From Curvibacter sp. AEP1-3 (GTDB taxonomy: Bacteria > Pseudomonadota > Gammaproteobacteria > Burkholderiales > Burkholderiaceae_C): DNA of 64,000 bases. Below, piece by piece: positions 54,590 through 63,532 of this stretch; position 1 is the first letter of the stretch, and each line of letters starts with the position of its first letter. The notes under the pieces were generated by a model. That model saw only the letters and a list, made by a program, of their open reading frames with translations, ran no database searches and had not been told where the DNA came from. Location of the stretch: NCBI RefSeq assembly GCF_002163715.1, contig NZ_CP015698.1, positions 2,458,201 through 2,522,200 of the forward strand, given 5' to 3'. The position numbers were made by a program, and so were the translations under genes.

Positions 54590-55744
54590 TCAGAAGTCGG
54601 AGTAGAGGCGACCGGGGTTGAAAATGCCGGCCGGGTCGAATGCAGCCTTCAAGCGCTTGAGCAAAGCGCCCTGCCCCGCAGATTGCGAATGATTTTGGCA
54701 CTTGGCGCCCGTTGTATCTGCGCCAGCAGCTACAAAAACAGTAGCATTTCCGCCCGCAGCTTTGGCGGCCGCCTGCAAGCGTGCGCCTGCCTGCAAGGGC
54801 GCCCAGAGCCAACGCAGGCCGCCATGCCATTCCACCAACTGGGGCCAGGGCAGGTCCAGCACCGGCGCAGTCTGGGCGACCGACAGGCGCCACAGCACGT
54901 GGTCAGCTTGGCCTCCTCCAGTGAAGAAAGGGAGCTTCTGGTCGCGGCACAAGGCCCAATCTGCAGCGGCTTCCGACTTGTCCATACGCTCCCCGGGCAC
55001 CTCTTTCAGCATGCGACCGCACGCCGCTTCCACAGCCGCTGCAGCACCCCGCAGCCGGACAAACAACAGATCCCGCCCCGCCTGCCCTGCTGATGCGTCA
55101 TGCACCCAGCAACTGGCATTCAAGGGCAGGGGCTCGCCGCCCCAGCGGTGCAAGTGCTCGAGTGCGTCCGACTGTGGCAGGGGGAACACCAAAGTCGCCT
55201 CGCTGGGCGCAAGCGGCAGCACCTTGAGGGAGACCTCTGTGATCAAACCCAGCGTGCCCATGGCGCCTGCCATGAGTCGCGACACGTCGTAACCCGCCAC
55301 ATTCTTCATGACCTGGCCCCCGAAGGTGAGCCGCTCGCCTTGCCCGTTGATGAGCTTGAGACCCAGCACATAGTCACGCACACTGCCCACGCTGGCGCGG
55401 GCCGGGCCGGCCAGCCCGCTGGCCACCATACCCCCGACGGTGGCTTGGCTGGCACTGCCGGACCATCCGAAGTGCGGCGGCTCGAAGGGCAGGCACTGCC
55501 CTTGGGCGAGCAAAAGACTTTCGAGCTCTGACAAAGGCGTGCCTGCAGCTACGGTGACCACCAGCTCGCTGGGAGCGTAGTCCACCACACCGGTCAAACT
55601 GCGGGTATCCAACAAAGCTGCCGGTTGCAGACAGCCAACAAAGTCTTTGCTACCACCACCACGGATCTGCAGCGGCGTGCGCTGCGCAGCGGCTTGGCGG
55701 ATCTGGTCAACGAAGGACTGAAGGGCGTCGGGCGATTGGGACAT
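54590..55744 (-). CDS. glcE: Glycolate oxidase FAD-binding subunit GlcE
   Basis: A 384-aa FAD-binding protein of the FAD-linked oxidase family (PLQIRGGGSKDF, NVAGYDVSRLMAGAMGTLGLITEVSLKVLP). ATG 55744 (MSQSPDALQSF) is the start. Residues about 333-352 are encoded by an interspersed repeat inserted in frame just before the C-terminal KAAFDPAGIFNPGR motif. The frame is intact, so this is an insertion and not a pseudogene. It is directly followed by glcF. glcD is absent nearby. Confidence 0.93.
   Translation of the reverse strand: MSQSPDALQSFVDQIRQAAAQRTPLQIRGGGSKDFVGCLQPAALLDTRSLTGVVDYAPSELVVTVAAGTPLSELESLLLAQGQCLPFEPPHFGWSGSASQATVGGMVASGLAGPARASVGSVRDYVLGLKLINGQGERLTFGGQVMKNVAGYDVSRLMAGAMGTLGLITEVSLKVLPLAPSEATLVFPLPQSDALEHLHRWGGEPLPLNASCWVHDASAGQAGRDLLFVRLRGAAAAVEAACGRMLKEVPGERMDKSEAAADWALCRDQKLPFFTGGGQADHVLWRLSVAQTAPVLDLPWPQLVEWHGGLRWLWAPLQAGARLQAAAKAAGGNATVFVAAGADTTGAKCQNHSQSAGQGALLKRLKAAFDPAGIFNPGRLYSDF
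54691..54749 (-). repeat. Interspersed repeat, copy H (in frame within glcE)
   Basis: Minus strand: AAATGCTACTGTTTTTGTAG then CTGCTGGCGCAGATACAACG, GGCGCCAAGTGCC. It carries the same block order as the other copies and is read as about 20 codons inside glcE without a stop. Confidence 0.85.
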
Positions 55745-55849
55745 GGCGGCAATGGTAAGCGGCCGCTCCTGCCCCTTGTGTGAATTTTTTGAACGCAAAA
55801 GCGCCGGAAATTTGCGCCCCGCGTTGGCAGAGCTCGACTTGCCTGCAGC

Positions 55850-56761
55850 TCAATCCGCGAAAAAATGTACCGGCAGGCCGGCCACATCGACCCGCATGAA
55901 GAACACCGCTCCCGACAAGGGAAACTGCGTCAGCTCGGCCGCACTGCGGCCATGGCGCGCAGTGGTGATGTACAGCGTTTTAAGATCCTCGCCCCCGAAG
56001 CAAGGCATGGTCGGGCACTGCGCGGGTGTCTCCCAGCTATCTAGCAGGCTGCCATCAGCCGCGAATTTGCAAATGCGCCGCCCCTCGAACATTGCGGCGT
56101 AGTAATTGCCCTCCACATCCACGGCGGCACCGTCGGGGCGGCCGGCGTAGTCCGTGTTTTCGAACGTCCATCCCGCGGGTTTGGGCTCATAAGTGCGCCA
56201 AACCCGGTGTGCGCTCAGGAGGTTGGACGCGAGGTCATAGTCCCAGGCGTGGGTGAGGTGGTTGGGCGTATCCGACCAGAACACGGTGCGGTTGTCGGGG
56301 CTCCATGCCAGGCCGTTGGCGGTCAACGCATCACCGGCATGGCGTTGCACCGTGGCGCTGCCGGTGCGGCAGTCCACCGAAAAAAGCTCTGCAGCACGGC
56401 CCGCCTTGGGTTCGTCGATGGTGCCTACCCAGAAACGGCCCAGAGCATCGCACTTGCCATCGTTGGCACGAATCACTGCCGTGTCATAGGGCAAGGTGGC
56501 AATGCACTCAAGCTCGCCGCCCCACTCCTGCGCGCGGAACACCCCATCGCGCAGGGCGATGACCAAACCACCCTTGGCAGCCGGTGCAATGCAACCGGGC
56601 TCGCTGGGCATGTCCCAACGCTGCACAAAGCCCATGTAAATATTGGCACGCAAAATTGCCTTGCCGGGAATATCCACCCAATACAGTTGCTGCTCCGTTG
56701 GATGCCAGAACGGGGATTCACCCAGTTCGAACACGTCGTCGCTCAGGGCCTGCCAGCTCAT
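55850..56761 (-). CDS. SMP-30/gluconolactonase-family protein
   Basis: A 303-aa beta-propeller lactonase of the SMP-30/LRE type. Motifs: ELGESPFWHP (metal Glu), GKCDALGRFWVGTID (Asn/Asp ligand region), TANGLAWSPDNRTVFWSDT and PDGAAVDVEGNYYAAMF. It hydrolyses sugar lactones. Its ATG overlaps the stop of the aldose epimerase gene (ATGA), so the two are a coupled sugar-modifying pair. No sugar dehydrogenase is adjacent. Confidence 0.93.
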   Translation of the reverse strand: MSWQALSDDVFELGESPFWHPTEQQLYWVDIPGKAILRANIYMGFVQRWDMPSEPGCIAPAAKGGLVIALRDGVFRAQEWGGELECIATLPYDTAVIRANDGKCDALGRFWVGTIDEPKAGRAAELFSVDCRTGSATVQRHAGDALTANGLAWSPDNRTVFWSDTPNHLTHAWDYDLASNLLSAHRVWRTYEPKPAGWTFENTDYAGRPDGAAVDVEGNYYAAMFEGRRICKFAADGSLLDSWETPAQCPTMPCFGGEDLKTLYITTARHGRSAAELTQFPLSGAVFFMRVDVAGLPVHFFAD

Positions 56762-57636
56762 GCCTGCACCTCTTGCGTAGAACGCACTTCTACCCGCATG
56801 CTGCAACTGAAGCTTTCACCCGGCTGCAAGGTGACGACCCCCAGGCTCTCTGCGCTGGCGCCGGTGGCACCCATCAGGTTCAGCGCGTTGTTCACATGGC
56901 TTACCGGCTCCACGGCGATGTTGTCGCGCTCTGGCGTGGTGAACACCACCAGGCGGCTGAGCGCAGATCGCACGGTGACATTCAGTTGGCTGTCCTGGAG
57001 CGTGAGCACACCATCCCAGCCGTCAAAACAATGGTCCACCGTCAATGCGGCAGTCGGCTGAATCAGCCCGGAATGGGGCTCGCGATGGGTCGGTAGTTTG
57101 TCGGCCGCCATTTCCCAGCGGCCACTGGCGGCGAACTGCACTGTCGCGTCGGCACGCTTAACGAAGTAAGGGTGCCAGCCCAGCCCCACCGGCGCGGGGG
57201 TCCGGCTCTGGTTGGTCACGCTCAGGCTCATGTCCAGGGCGCCGTCTTCGAGCTTGAAGGCTTGCGAGCAGTCAAAGTCAAACGGCCAGGCGGCGTCTGC
57301 CTTGTGTTCCATCGCCAGCAAAGCAAAGCTCTCCGTGCTCTCCAACACCGTCCAGGGCCGCTCCCAGCCGATGCCATGGATGGTGTGGGGTTCGGGGTCA
57401 AAGTTTTTCACCAACGGGTGGCTGGTGCCGGACCATTGCAGCTGCCCATAGCCGATGCGGTTGGAAAATGGCACGAGCGGAAAGCTCGCTGATTGGCGCA
57501 CGCTCGTGAGCTCTGTGCCCTGGGTAGACCGCATCACCGGAACCTCATTCATCCACATGCCGGCAATGGAGCCGCCGAGTTCGGGGCAGATGTCGCAGCG
57601 CAAGGGTCCATGGCGCAGGGTCAGGGGCGTACTCAT
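56758..57636 (-). CDS. Aldose 1-epimerase family protein
   Basis: A 292-aa galactose-mutarotase-like protein that interconverts sugar anomers. Markers: LGGSIAGMWMNEVPV, FPLVPFSNRIGYGQLQW, HGIGWERPW (catalytic His) and GLGWHPYFVKR, and a Glu near the end. ATG 57636 (MSTPLTLRHGPLRC) is the best start. The pair with the SMP-30 lactonase suggests oxidation of an aldose through its lactone. Confidence 0.92.
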   Translation of the reverse strand: MSTPLTLRHGPLRCDICPELGGSIAGMWMNEVPVMRSTQGTELTSVRQSASFPLVPFSNRIGYGQLQWSGTSHPLVKNFDPEPHTIHGIGWERPWTVLESTESFALLAMEHKADAAWPFDFDCSQAFKLEDGALDMSLSVTNQSRTPAPVGLGWHPYFVKRADATVQFAASGRWEMAADKLPTHREPHSGLIQPTAALTVDHCFDGWDGVLTLQDSQLNVTVRSALSRLVVFTTPERDNIAVEPVSHVNNALNLMGATGASAESLGVVTLQPGESFSCSMRVEVRSTQEVQA

Positions 57637-57696
57637 AGAGGGATTCCGTTTAGAAGGGTGAATGCAACAGCGTGGCATTGTGCACCGCCCGGACAC

Positions 57697-57729
57697 AAAA
57701 AAGCCCGGCAACCTCGCGGTTACCGGGCT
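57697..57729 (-). terminator. Intrinsic terminator downstream of amt
   Basis: Minus strand: an 11-bp stem GCCCGGTAACC / GGTTGCCGGGC (one G-T style mismatch allowed) followed by six T residues. It ends the glnK-amt transcript. Confidence 0.88.
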
Positions 57730-57785
57730 CAAGTCTCAAGAAGAAACTGGTTCGAAACTGCAACGCAGTGCGCTGCGTTCAGTGC

Positions 57786-59300
57786 TTAGCGGTTGTAAGC
57801 AGTTTCACCGTGGCTGGAGATGTCCAGACCTTCGCGCTCTTCTTCTTCAGAGACGCGCAGACCGATCACCAGGTCCACCAACTTGAATGCGATGAATGCC
57901 ACGACTGCAGACCAAACGATGGTGACCAACACGCCTTGCAACTGGATCCACACTTGGCTGCCGATGGAGTATTCAGCGCCGACTGCGTTAGCAACGTAGT
58001 CGTACACACCCGTACCGCCCAAAGAAGGTGCAGCGAACACACCGGTCAACAAAGCGCCAACGATACCGCCAACACCGTGCACACCGAACACGTCCAGAGA
58101 ATCATCAGCACCCAGCAGGCGCTTCAGACCGTTCACACCCCACAGGCAGGCAAAGCCGCCGATCAGGCCGATCGCGATGGAACCCATGGGGCCCACGAAA
58201 CCGCAAGCAGGAGTGATAGCAACCAGGCCAGCCACTGCACCGGAGGCAGCACCCAACATGGAGGCCTTGCCGCGGGACAAAGCTTCACCGGTAATCCAGG
58301 CCAAGGTAGCAGCAGCAGTTGCCAACAAGGTGTTGATGAAGGCCAGAGCAGTCAGGCCGTTGGCTTCGAGGTTGGAGCCGGCGTTGAAACCGAACCAGCC
58401 GAACCACAGCATGGCAGCGCCCACCATGGTCAATGTCAGGCTGTGAGGAGCCATGGGTTCCTTGCCGTAACCGATACGCTTGCCCACCACGTAAGCACCG
58501 ACCAAGCCCGCAACCGCGGCGTTGATGTGCACCACGGTGCCACCAGCGAAGTCCAGTGCGCCCTTGGCCCACAGGTAACCCGCAGCAGCCACCACTTTTT
58601 CCAGGGAAGCAGCGTCAGTGATCGCATCAGGGCCGGCCCAGTACCAGACCATGTGAGCCATGGGCAGGTAGCTGAAGGTGAACCACAGTACGCAGAAAGC
58701 CAGCACGGCAGAGAACTTGATGCGCTCGGCGAATGCACCCACGATCAGAGCGCAAGTGATGGCTGCGAATGTGGCTTGGAAAGCGACGAATGTCAGCTCA
58801 GGAATCACCACACCTTTGCTGAAGGTAGCGGCCACCGAGTCCACGGTGATGCCCTTGAGGAACAGCTTGTCGAAAGTGCCGAAGAAGGCACCGTCACCGC
58901 CGAAAGCCAAGGTGTATCCGTAGACAGCCCACAGCACATAGATCAGTGCGGTCACTACGAACACTTGCATCAGCACGGACAGCATGTTCTTGCTGCGGAC
59001 CAGACCGCCGTAGAACAAAGCCAAGCCGGGAACTGTCATGAACAGAACCAGCGCAGTGGAGATAGTCATCCAGGCGGTGTCGCCCTTGTTGGGAACGGGA
59101 GCAGGTGCAGCAGCAGGTGCCGCTTCAGCAGCGGCAGGAGCAGCTGCGGGGGCTGCTGCAGGTGCAGCGGCTTCAGGAGCGGAGGCAGTGGCCGCGGGCG
59201 CATCAGCTGCGGGAGCGGCGGTTTGGGCCAGGGCGAATGTTCCTGCTGTCAGCAGGCTCATGCCGAGCGCCAGCGTGGCGAGAAGTTTTTTCATGTTCAT
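57786..59300 (-). CDS. amt: Ammonium transporter Amt
   Basis: A 504-aa inner-membrane channel with about 11 TM helices after a signal peptide. Hallmarks: FYGGLVRSKNMLSVLMQ, the pore region, DFAGGTVVHINAAVAGLVGA and GVLTGVFAAPSLGG (family numbering not assigned). A linker of about 45 residues rich in Ala and Pro (residues 25-75) lies between the signal peptide and TM1 and is longer than in most homologues. GlnK is encoded just upstream (13 nt gap). Nitrogen-regulated from the sigma-54 promoter. Confidence 0.95.
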   Translation of the reverse strand: MNMKKLLATLALGMSLLTAGTFALAQTAAPAADAPAATASAPEAAAPAAAPAAAPAAAEAAPAAAPAPVPNKGDTAWMTISTALVLFMTVPGLALFYGGLVRSKNMLSVLMQVFVVTALIYVLWAVYGYTLAFGGDGAFFGTFDKLFLKGITVDSVAATFSKGVVIPELTFVAFQATFAAITCALIVGAFAERIKFSAVLAFCVLWFTFSYLPMAHMVWYWAGPDAITDAASLEKVVAAAGYLWAKGALDFAGGTVVHINAAVAGLVGAYVVGKRIGYGKEPMAPHSLTLTMVGAAMLWFGWFGFNAGSNLEANGLTALAFINTLLATAAATLAWITGEALSRGKASMLGAASGAVAGLVAITPACGFVGPMGSIAIGLIGGFACLWGVNGLKRLLGADDSLDVFGVHGVGGIVGALLTGVFAAPSLGGTGVYDYVANAVGAEYSIGSQVWIQLQGVLVTIVWSAVVAFIAFKLVDLVIGLRVSEEEEREGLDISSHGETAYNR

Positions 59301-59313
59301 GCTCTCTTTCTTT

Positions 59314-59661
<348 letters not shown>

Positions 59662-59735
59662 TCAGCTTGATAGTTGATTACAGAGTCCGGGCCTGGTCGC
59701 AAGTCTTGCCAGGTTTCAGGAGCTAGGGTCGATAA

Positions 59736-59751
59736 AGCAGAAGCCGTGCCA
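59736..59751 (-). promoter_or_regulatory. Sigma-54 promoter of glnK-amt
   Basis: On the minus strand TGGCACG-N4-CTGCT matches the -24/-12 consensus TGGCACG-N4-TTGCW with one mismatch. The expected start is near 59725, giving a leader of about 73 nt before glnK. Confidence 0.75.
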
Positions 59752-59832
59752 AGTTGCCTGAATGCTTGCATTAGCAAAAATCCCCACCTATTAGGCGGGC
59801 TTACGCTAAGATACCTGTATAAAACCACAGCA

Positions 59833-59879
59833 TGCACTGCTTTGGTGCAGAGTCGCGCAATGCACCGAGTTATTGCGCA
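59833..59879 (-). promoter_or_regulatory. NtrC-type enhancer sites upstream of glnK
   Basis: TGCACTGCTTTGGTGCA (59833-59849) is a near-perfect NtrC palindrome (TGCAC-N7-GTGCA), centred about 116 bp upstream of the predicted start. A second, weaker site TGCACC-N7-TGCGCA (59861-59879) is adjacent. Two spaced sites at about -100 to -150 are typical of NtrC enhancers. Confidence 0.65.
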
Positions 59880-59929
59880 CCTTTTTGGGAAATCAGGGTT
59901 ATGAGCTTGTCTTTGGTGCAAAGTCGCGC
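59840..59929 (+). repeat. Near-perfect 19-bp direct repeat across the comM start
   Basis: ctttggtgcagagtcgcgc at 59840-59858 and ctttggtgcaaagtcgcgc at 59911-59929 differ at one base, 71 bp apart. The first overlaps the NtrC site and the second lies inside the first codons of comM. It may be a short duplication of the enhancer segment. Confidence 0.6.
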
Positions 59930-61454
59930 CTTATTGGGGCTGGAAGCGGTGCAAGTGACGGTCGAGGTGCATCTGGCGAACGGTTTGCCGAGCTTCACCC
60001 TGGTCGGTCTGGCGGATGTGGAAGTCAAAGAAGCCCGCGAGCGGGTGCGATGTGCCATCCAGAACAGTGGTCTGGAGTTCCCGAACAACAAACGGATCAC
60101 CGTGAACCTTGCTCCGGCCGACCTGCCCAAAGATTCCGGGCGACTGGATTTGCCGATTGCGCTGGGCATTCTGGCGGCAAGCGGGCAGATCGATGCCGGT
60201 GCATTGGCCGGTTTTGAATTTGCGGGGGAGTTGTCACTGTCTGGTGAATTGCGCTCTGTGCGGGGCGCTTTGGCCATGGCACTGGCTTTGCGCAAGACCA
60301 CGACCTGCCCCCAATTGGTATTGCCGCCCGGCAATGCCGAAGAGGCCGCGCTGGTACCCGACTCCAGGGTCATCCGTGCGAGGCATTTGCTGGATGTGGT
60401 GCACCACTTTGCGCCGGGCGGCCAAGCCAAGGATGCCGATGGCACTCCCTTGGAGCAGGACCCCGATGGGTGGGTACGGGTAGAAGCAGCTGCTCCTCAG
60501 CGCGCCAACATCGTCCCGGACCTCGCTGATGTCAAAGGGCAGGTAGCCGCCAAACGTGCCTTGGAGATTGCTGCTGCAGGAGGCCATAGCCTCCTTTTGG
60601 TTGGCCCGCCAGGCTCTGGAAAATCCATGTTGGCGCAGCGGTTTGCTGGTTTATTGCCGGATCTGGATACTGATGAGGCCTTGGAGAGTGCAGCCATTGG
60701 TAGCTTGTGCGGGCGGTTTGACATGCAACGCTGGGGGCAGCGCCCCACCTGCAGCCCGCACCACTCCGCCAGCGCCGTGGCCCTGGTGGGCGGGGGCTCA
60801 CCTCCACGACCCGGCGAAATCTCGTTGGCGCACCACGGTGTCCTGTTTCTGGATGAACTCCCGGAGTTTCCACGCCCTGCCCTGGAGGCGCTGCGGGAGC
60901 CACTCGAAACTGGCACCATCACCATTGCTCGGGCGGCCCGGCGCGCCGAGTTTCCGGCGCGATTTCAATTGATCGCAGCCATGAACCCTTGCCCTTGCGG
61001 CTACCTGGGCTCCAGCATCCGGGCCTGTCGCTGCACGCCGGACCAGGTTTCACGCTATCAGGGCAAACTCAGCGGCCCCTTGATGGACCGAATCGACCTG
61101 CACGTAGAAGTACCGGCTTTAGCTGCAGAGGACCTCCTCAACAGCCCGCCCGGTGAGAGCAGCGCCGCCCTCCGCGAAAGAAGCCGGGTTGCACGGGCGC
61201 GCGCGGTCCAGCGCCAAGGCAGCAGCAACCAGGCTCTCGCTGGCCAAGCCATTGACCAGTTTGTGGCGCTAGAGCCGGCAGCCTCCAAGTTTTTGCAAAC
61301 TGCAGCAGCACAATTGGCTTGGTCCGCCCGCAGCACACACCGGACCCTGAAAATTGCGCGCACTATTGCGGACCTCGCAGGTGCGGAATCCACCCAGCTG
61401 GCCCATGTGGCAGAAGCCATGCAATACCGTCGGGTGCTGAAAGCAGCAGGCTAA
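59901..61454 (+). CDS. comM: YifB/ComM-family AAA+ ATPase (Mg-chelatase-like)
   Basis: A 517-aa ATPase; ComM is a hexameric helicase that promotes branch migration during natural transformation. It opens with SLSLVQSRALLGLEAVQVTVEVHLANGLPSFTLVGL. The chelatase domain has Walker A VGPPGSGKSM, Walker B GVLFLDELPEF, AAMNPCPCGYLG and the C-terminal bundle. ATG 59901 with SD CAGGG is chosen; the in-frame ATG at 59832 is upstream read-through. Divergent from glnK. Confidence 0.94.
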   Translation: MSLSLVQSRALLGLEAVQVTVEVHLANGLPSFTLVGLADVEVKEARERVRCAIQNSGLEFPNNKRITVNLAPADLPKDSGRLDLPIALGILAASGQIDAGALAGFEFAGELSLSGELRSVRGALAMALALRKTTTCPQLVLPPGNAEEAALVPDSRVIRARHLLDVVHHFAPGGQAKDADGTPLEQDPDGWVRVEAAAPQRANIVPDLADVKGQVAAKRALEIAAAGGHSLLLVGPPGSGKSMLAQRFAGLLPDLDTDEALESAAIGSLCGRFDMQRWGQRPTCSPHHSASAVALVGGGSPPRPGEISLAHHGVLFLDELPEFPRPALEALREPLETGTITIARAARRAEFPARFQLIAAMNPCPCGYLGSSIRACRCTPDQVSRYQGKLSGPLMDRIDLHVEVPALAAEDLLNSPPGESSAALRERSRVARARAVQRQGSSNQALAGQAIDQFVALEPAASKFLQTAAAQLAWSARSTHRTLKIARTIADLAGAESTQLAHVAEAMQYRRVLKAAG

Positions 61455-61462
61455 GGCCGTCG

Positions 61463-61521
61463 CTATGTTTTTTGCAGCTGCTCGCGCACAACCAGCGAGC
61501 GCCAAAGCCTGATTTGGCTCT
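61463..61521 (+). repeat. Interspersed repeat, copy G (between comM and mshN)
   Basis: GCTATGTTTTTTGCAGCTGC then TCGCGCACAACCAGCGAGCG, CCAAAGCC. It starts 9 nt after the comM stop and occupies the convergent spacer. Confidence 0.8.
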
Positions 61522-61544
61522 GCCCCGAGGTGGGCAATTCACGA

Positions 61545-62618
61545 TCAAGGTTTGTCGTTGAGAGCGACCCCCTGCTGACGCAGGTAGGTGAGTACTTCTT
61601 TGCTGACCGGCGCAATGGCACGTGCTTTCTCCGCCAAGTCTGCCGCCGCAACCAACTGGCCCAAAGCTGCCTGGGACACTGCACTCCCCAGCAACCAGCG
61701 TTGCTCGGCAGGACGTGCCTGCAAGGCGGTGGCATAAAACTGCAGCGCATCCTGATGCCTACCCAAACGTTGCGCGGCGTTGGCGCGCACCGCCCACAAG
61801 TCTGGTTGCCCGGCCATGAGCGGCTCTGACCGCCCCAATAAATCCAGAACCGCTGCTGCCCTGCCTTGCGCCAACTCCATACGCGCCAACTCACGCACCA
61901 GTTGCAACTGGATGGCGGCAGGGGCGGGTGGAGTGGCACGCTCGGCCGTGTGCAAAGTGTCCTGCAGGAGCTGAATGGCAGCATCCGCCGAACCGCTGCT
62001 GTACAACGCCTGGGCCTGGGCCAGTACCTCACGGGTCGCATTTTGTTGACGCTGCGCGGTGACGACGGGGTCCGGCGTGGCTGCTGCAACCGGCGCAGCG
62101 GTCGTGGCAGCAGTTACAGGTGGTGGTGCTGGAGAAACCGTATTTGAAGGAGTAGAGGGCTTTAGCCCGGCGGACTCTACGGTGGATGTGCCCGCTTTGG
62201 GAACCGCAGGGATTGACGTTGTCGCTTGGACAACCGGCTTGGATGAAACAGGTACATCTGGGCGTGGAACCACAGAGGACGCGGGCAGTGCCACCCCCGC
62301 ATTGATGGCAGGTGGCAGCACAACTGCGGGTTGCGAGGTGGGCTGAGTCACTACCTGCAAAGGTTCCTGAGGGGCAGAGGCGGCCGACACCGCAACCGGT
62401 AAAGAAGAGGATGGACCGGACCACCACCAAGCAGCAAATCCCATCACCAGCAAGGCAGCACCGATGCCGCCCCATAGCGCGGCAATGTTGCCAGGGGTAT
62501 TCGCAGGTGCATTTGCCTGGAGCTTGGTGGCCATACGCGTTCCAGACCGCAAAACCGGATCGAGGGTAGAGGCGCTACGCTGGTCCAGGTCCCGCAGCAT
62601 TTTGTTGATCACACTCAT
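61545..62618 (-). CDS. mshN: MSHA pilus biogenesis protein MshN (TPR)
   Basis: A 357-aa protein. The opening SVINKMLRDLDQR is the characteristic MshN start. A single TM at about residues 45-63 is followed by a long Pro/Ala/Thr-rich region (about 75-190) and TPR-like repeats (about 195-345: ALYSSGSADAAIQLLQDTL, AQRLGRHQDALQFYATALQ). It assists assembly of the type IV MSHA-type pilus. Its start overlaps the mshM stop by 4 nt. Confidence 0.9.
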   Translation of the reverse strand: MSVINKMLRDLDQRSASTLDPVLRSGTRMATKLQANAPANTPGNIAALWGGIGAALLVMGFAAWWWSGPSSSLPVAVSAASAPQEPLQVVTQPTSQPAVVLPPAINAGVALPASSVVPRPDVPVSSKPVVQATTSIPAVPKAGTSTVESAGLKPSTPSNTVSPAPPPVTAATTAAPVAAATPDPVVTAQRQQNATREVLAQAQALYSSGSADAAIQLLQDTLHTAERATPPAPAAIQLQLVRELARMELAQGRAAAVLDLLGRSEPLMAGQPDLWAVRANAAQRLGRHQDALQFYATALQARPAEQRWLLGSAVSQAALGQLVAAADLAEKARAIAPVSKEVLTYLRQQGVALNDKP

Positions 62619-63532
62619 TCGTACACCTCACCGGCAGTCCGCACCGCAGTGCTTTGGCGGAAACGACCGCCACGTAACCAGTGCCACCAGCGGGCAGGTC
62701 CCCGCAGGGGCTTTATCAGCCCGGGTGTATCCGCTGCCGCCAACTTCACATGCGCCATGCTCACCCGGTGCACGCCCTCCCCATATGCCAACATCAGGCA
62801 TTTATGGGCCAGGATATTGACCAGTCGAGGCACTCCGGCGCTGGTCGCGGCAATGTGCCGCACAGCTTCAGCCTCAAAAACATCCAGATCTGTATGTTCA
62901 CTCAATGCCGCACGGGCCAAGCGATGACGCAAATAGTCGCCCACCGTACCTGAGGCCATGGGGCCCAAGTATTCGCTAAAGGTAATGCGTTGCAGCAACT
63001 GCCGGATCTCCGGCCGCGCCAGTTTGGTGTCCAAGTCCGGCTGCCCCAGCAGTACTAGCTGAATCAGTTTGCGTTTCTCGGTTTCAAGATTGGACAGGAG
63101 TCGAAGGCTCTCCACGGTCCGGACCGGAATGGCCTGTGCCTCGTCAATGCACACCACCACGCGCCGGCCATGCACAGCGTGCTCCAACAAGCATCGCCCG
63201 ATGGTGGTCATCACCTGATGCCGGTGTTGGCGGTGGCTCACTTTCAGGCCCAGTTCCGCTGCAAGTGCCAGAAGCAAATCGTCAGGGCCCATATCCGGGT
63301 TCGGTATGTAGGCCGTCACGCACTCATCCTGCAGTGTCTTCAAGAGTTGACGGCAAAGCACCGTTTTGCCACACCCCAGTTCGCCAACCACTTTCAGAAA
63401 ACCTTCGCCGCTACGCAATGCCACCAGCAAAGTGTTCAGTGTGGCTTGCGCGCCTTCGTGGGCAAAATAGAAGTCTGTATCCGGCGTGATGGAAAACGGG
63501 GCCTCACGCAGCGAAAAGTGCCCCAAATACAT
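62615..63532 (-). CDS. mshM: MSHA biogenesis ATPase MshM (ExeA-like)
   Basis: A 305-aa AAA ATPase of the ExeA/GspA type: YLGHFSLREAPFSITPDTDFYF opening, Walker A GELGCGKTVL, Walker B VVVCIDEAQAI, VRTVESLRLLSNLETEKRKLIQLVLLGQPDL. It is thought to help secretin assembly or peptidoglycan insertion. Its ATG overlaps the mshL stop by 1 nt. Confidence 0.93.
   Translation of the reverse strand: MYLGHFSLREAPFSITPDTDFYFAHEGAQATLNTLLVALRSGEGFLKVVGELGCGKTVLCRQLLKTLQDECVTAYIPNPDMGPDDLLLALAAELGLKVSHRQHRHQVMTTIGRCLLEHAVHGRRVVVCIDEAQAIPVRTVESLRLLSNLETEKRKLIQLVLLGQPDLDTKLARPEIRQLLQRITFSEYLGPMASGTVGDYLRHRLARAALSEHTDLDVFEAEAVRHIAATSAGVPRLVNILAHKCLMLAYGEGVHRVSMAHVKLAAADTPGLIKPLRGPARWWHWLRGGRFRQSTAVRTAGEVYE

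Noticed and set aside
54590-55744. glcE as a pseudogene because of the inserted repeat
   Set aside because: The frame is intact and the C-terminal motif is retained.
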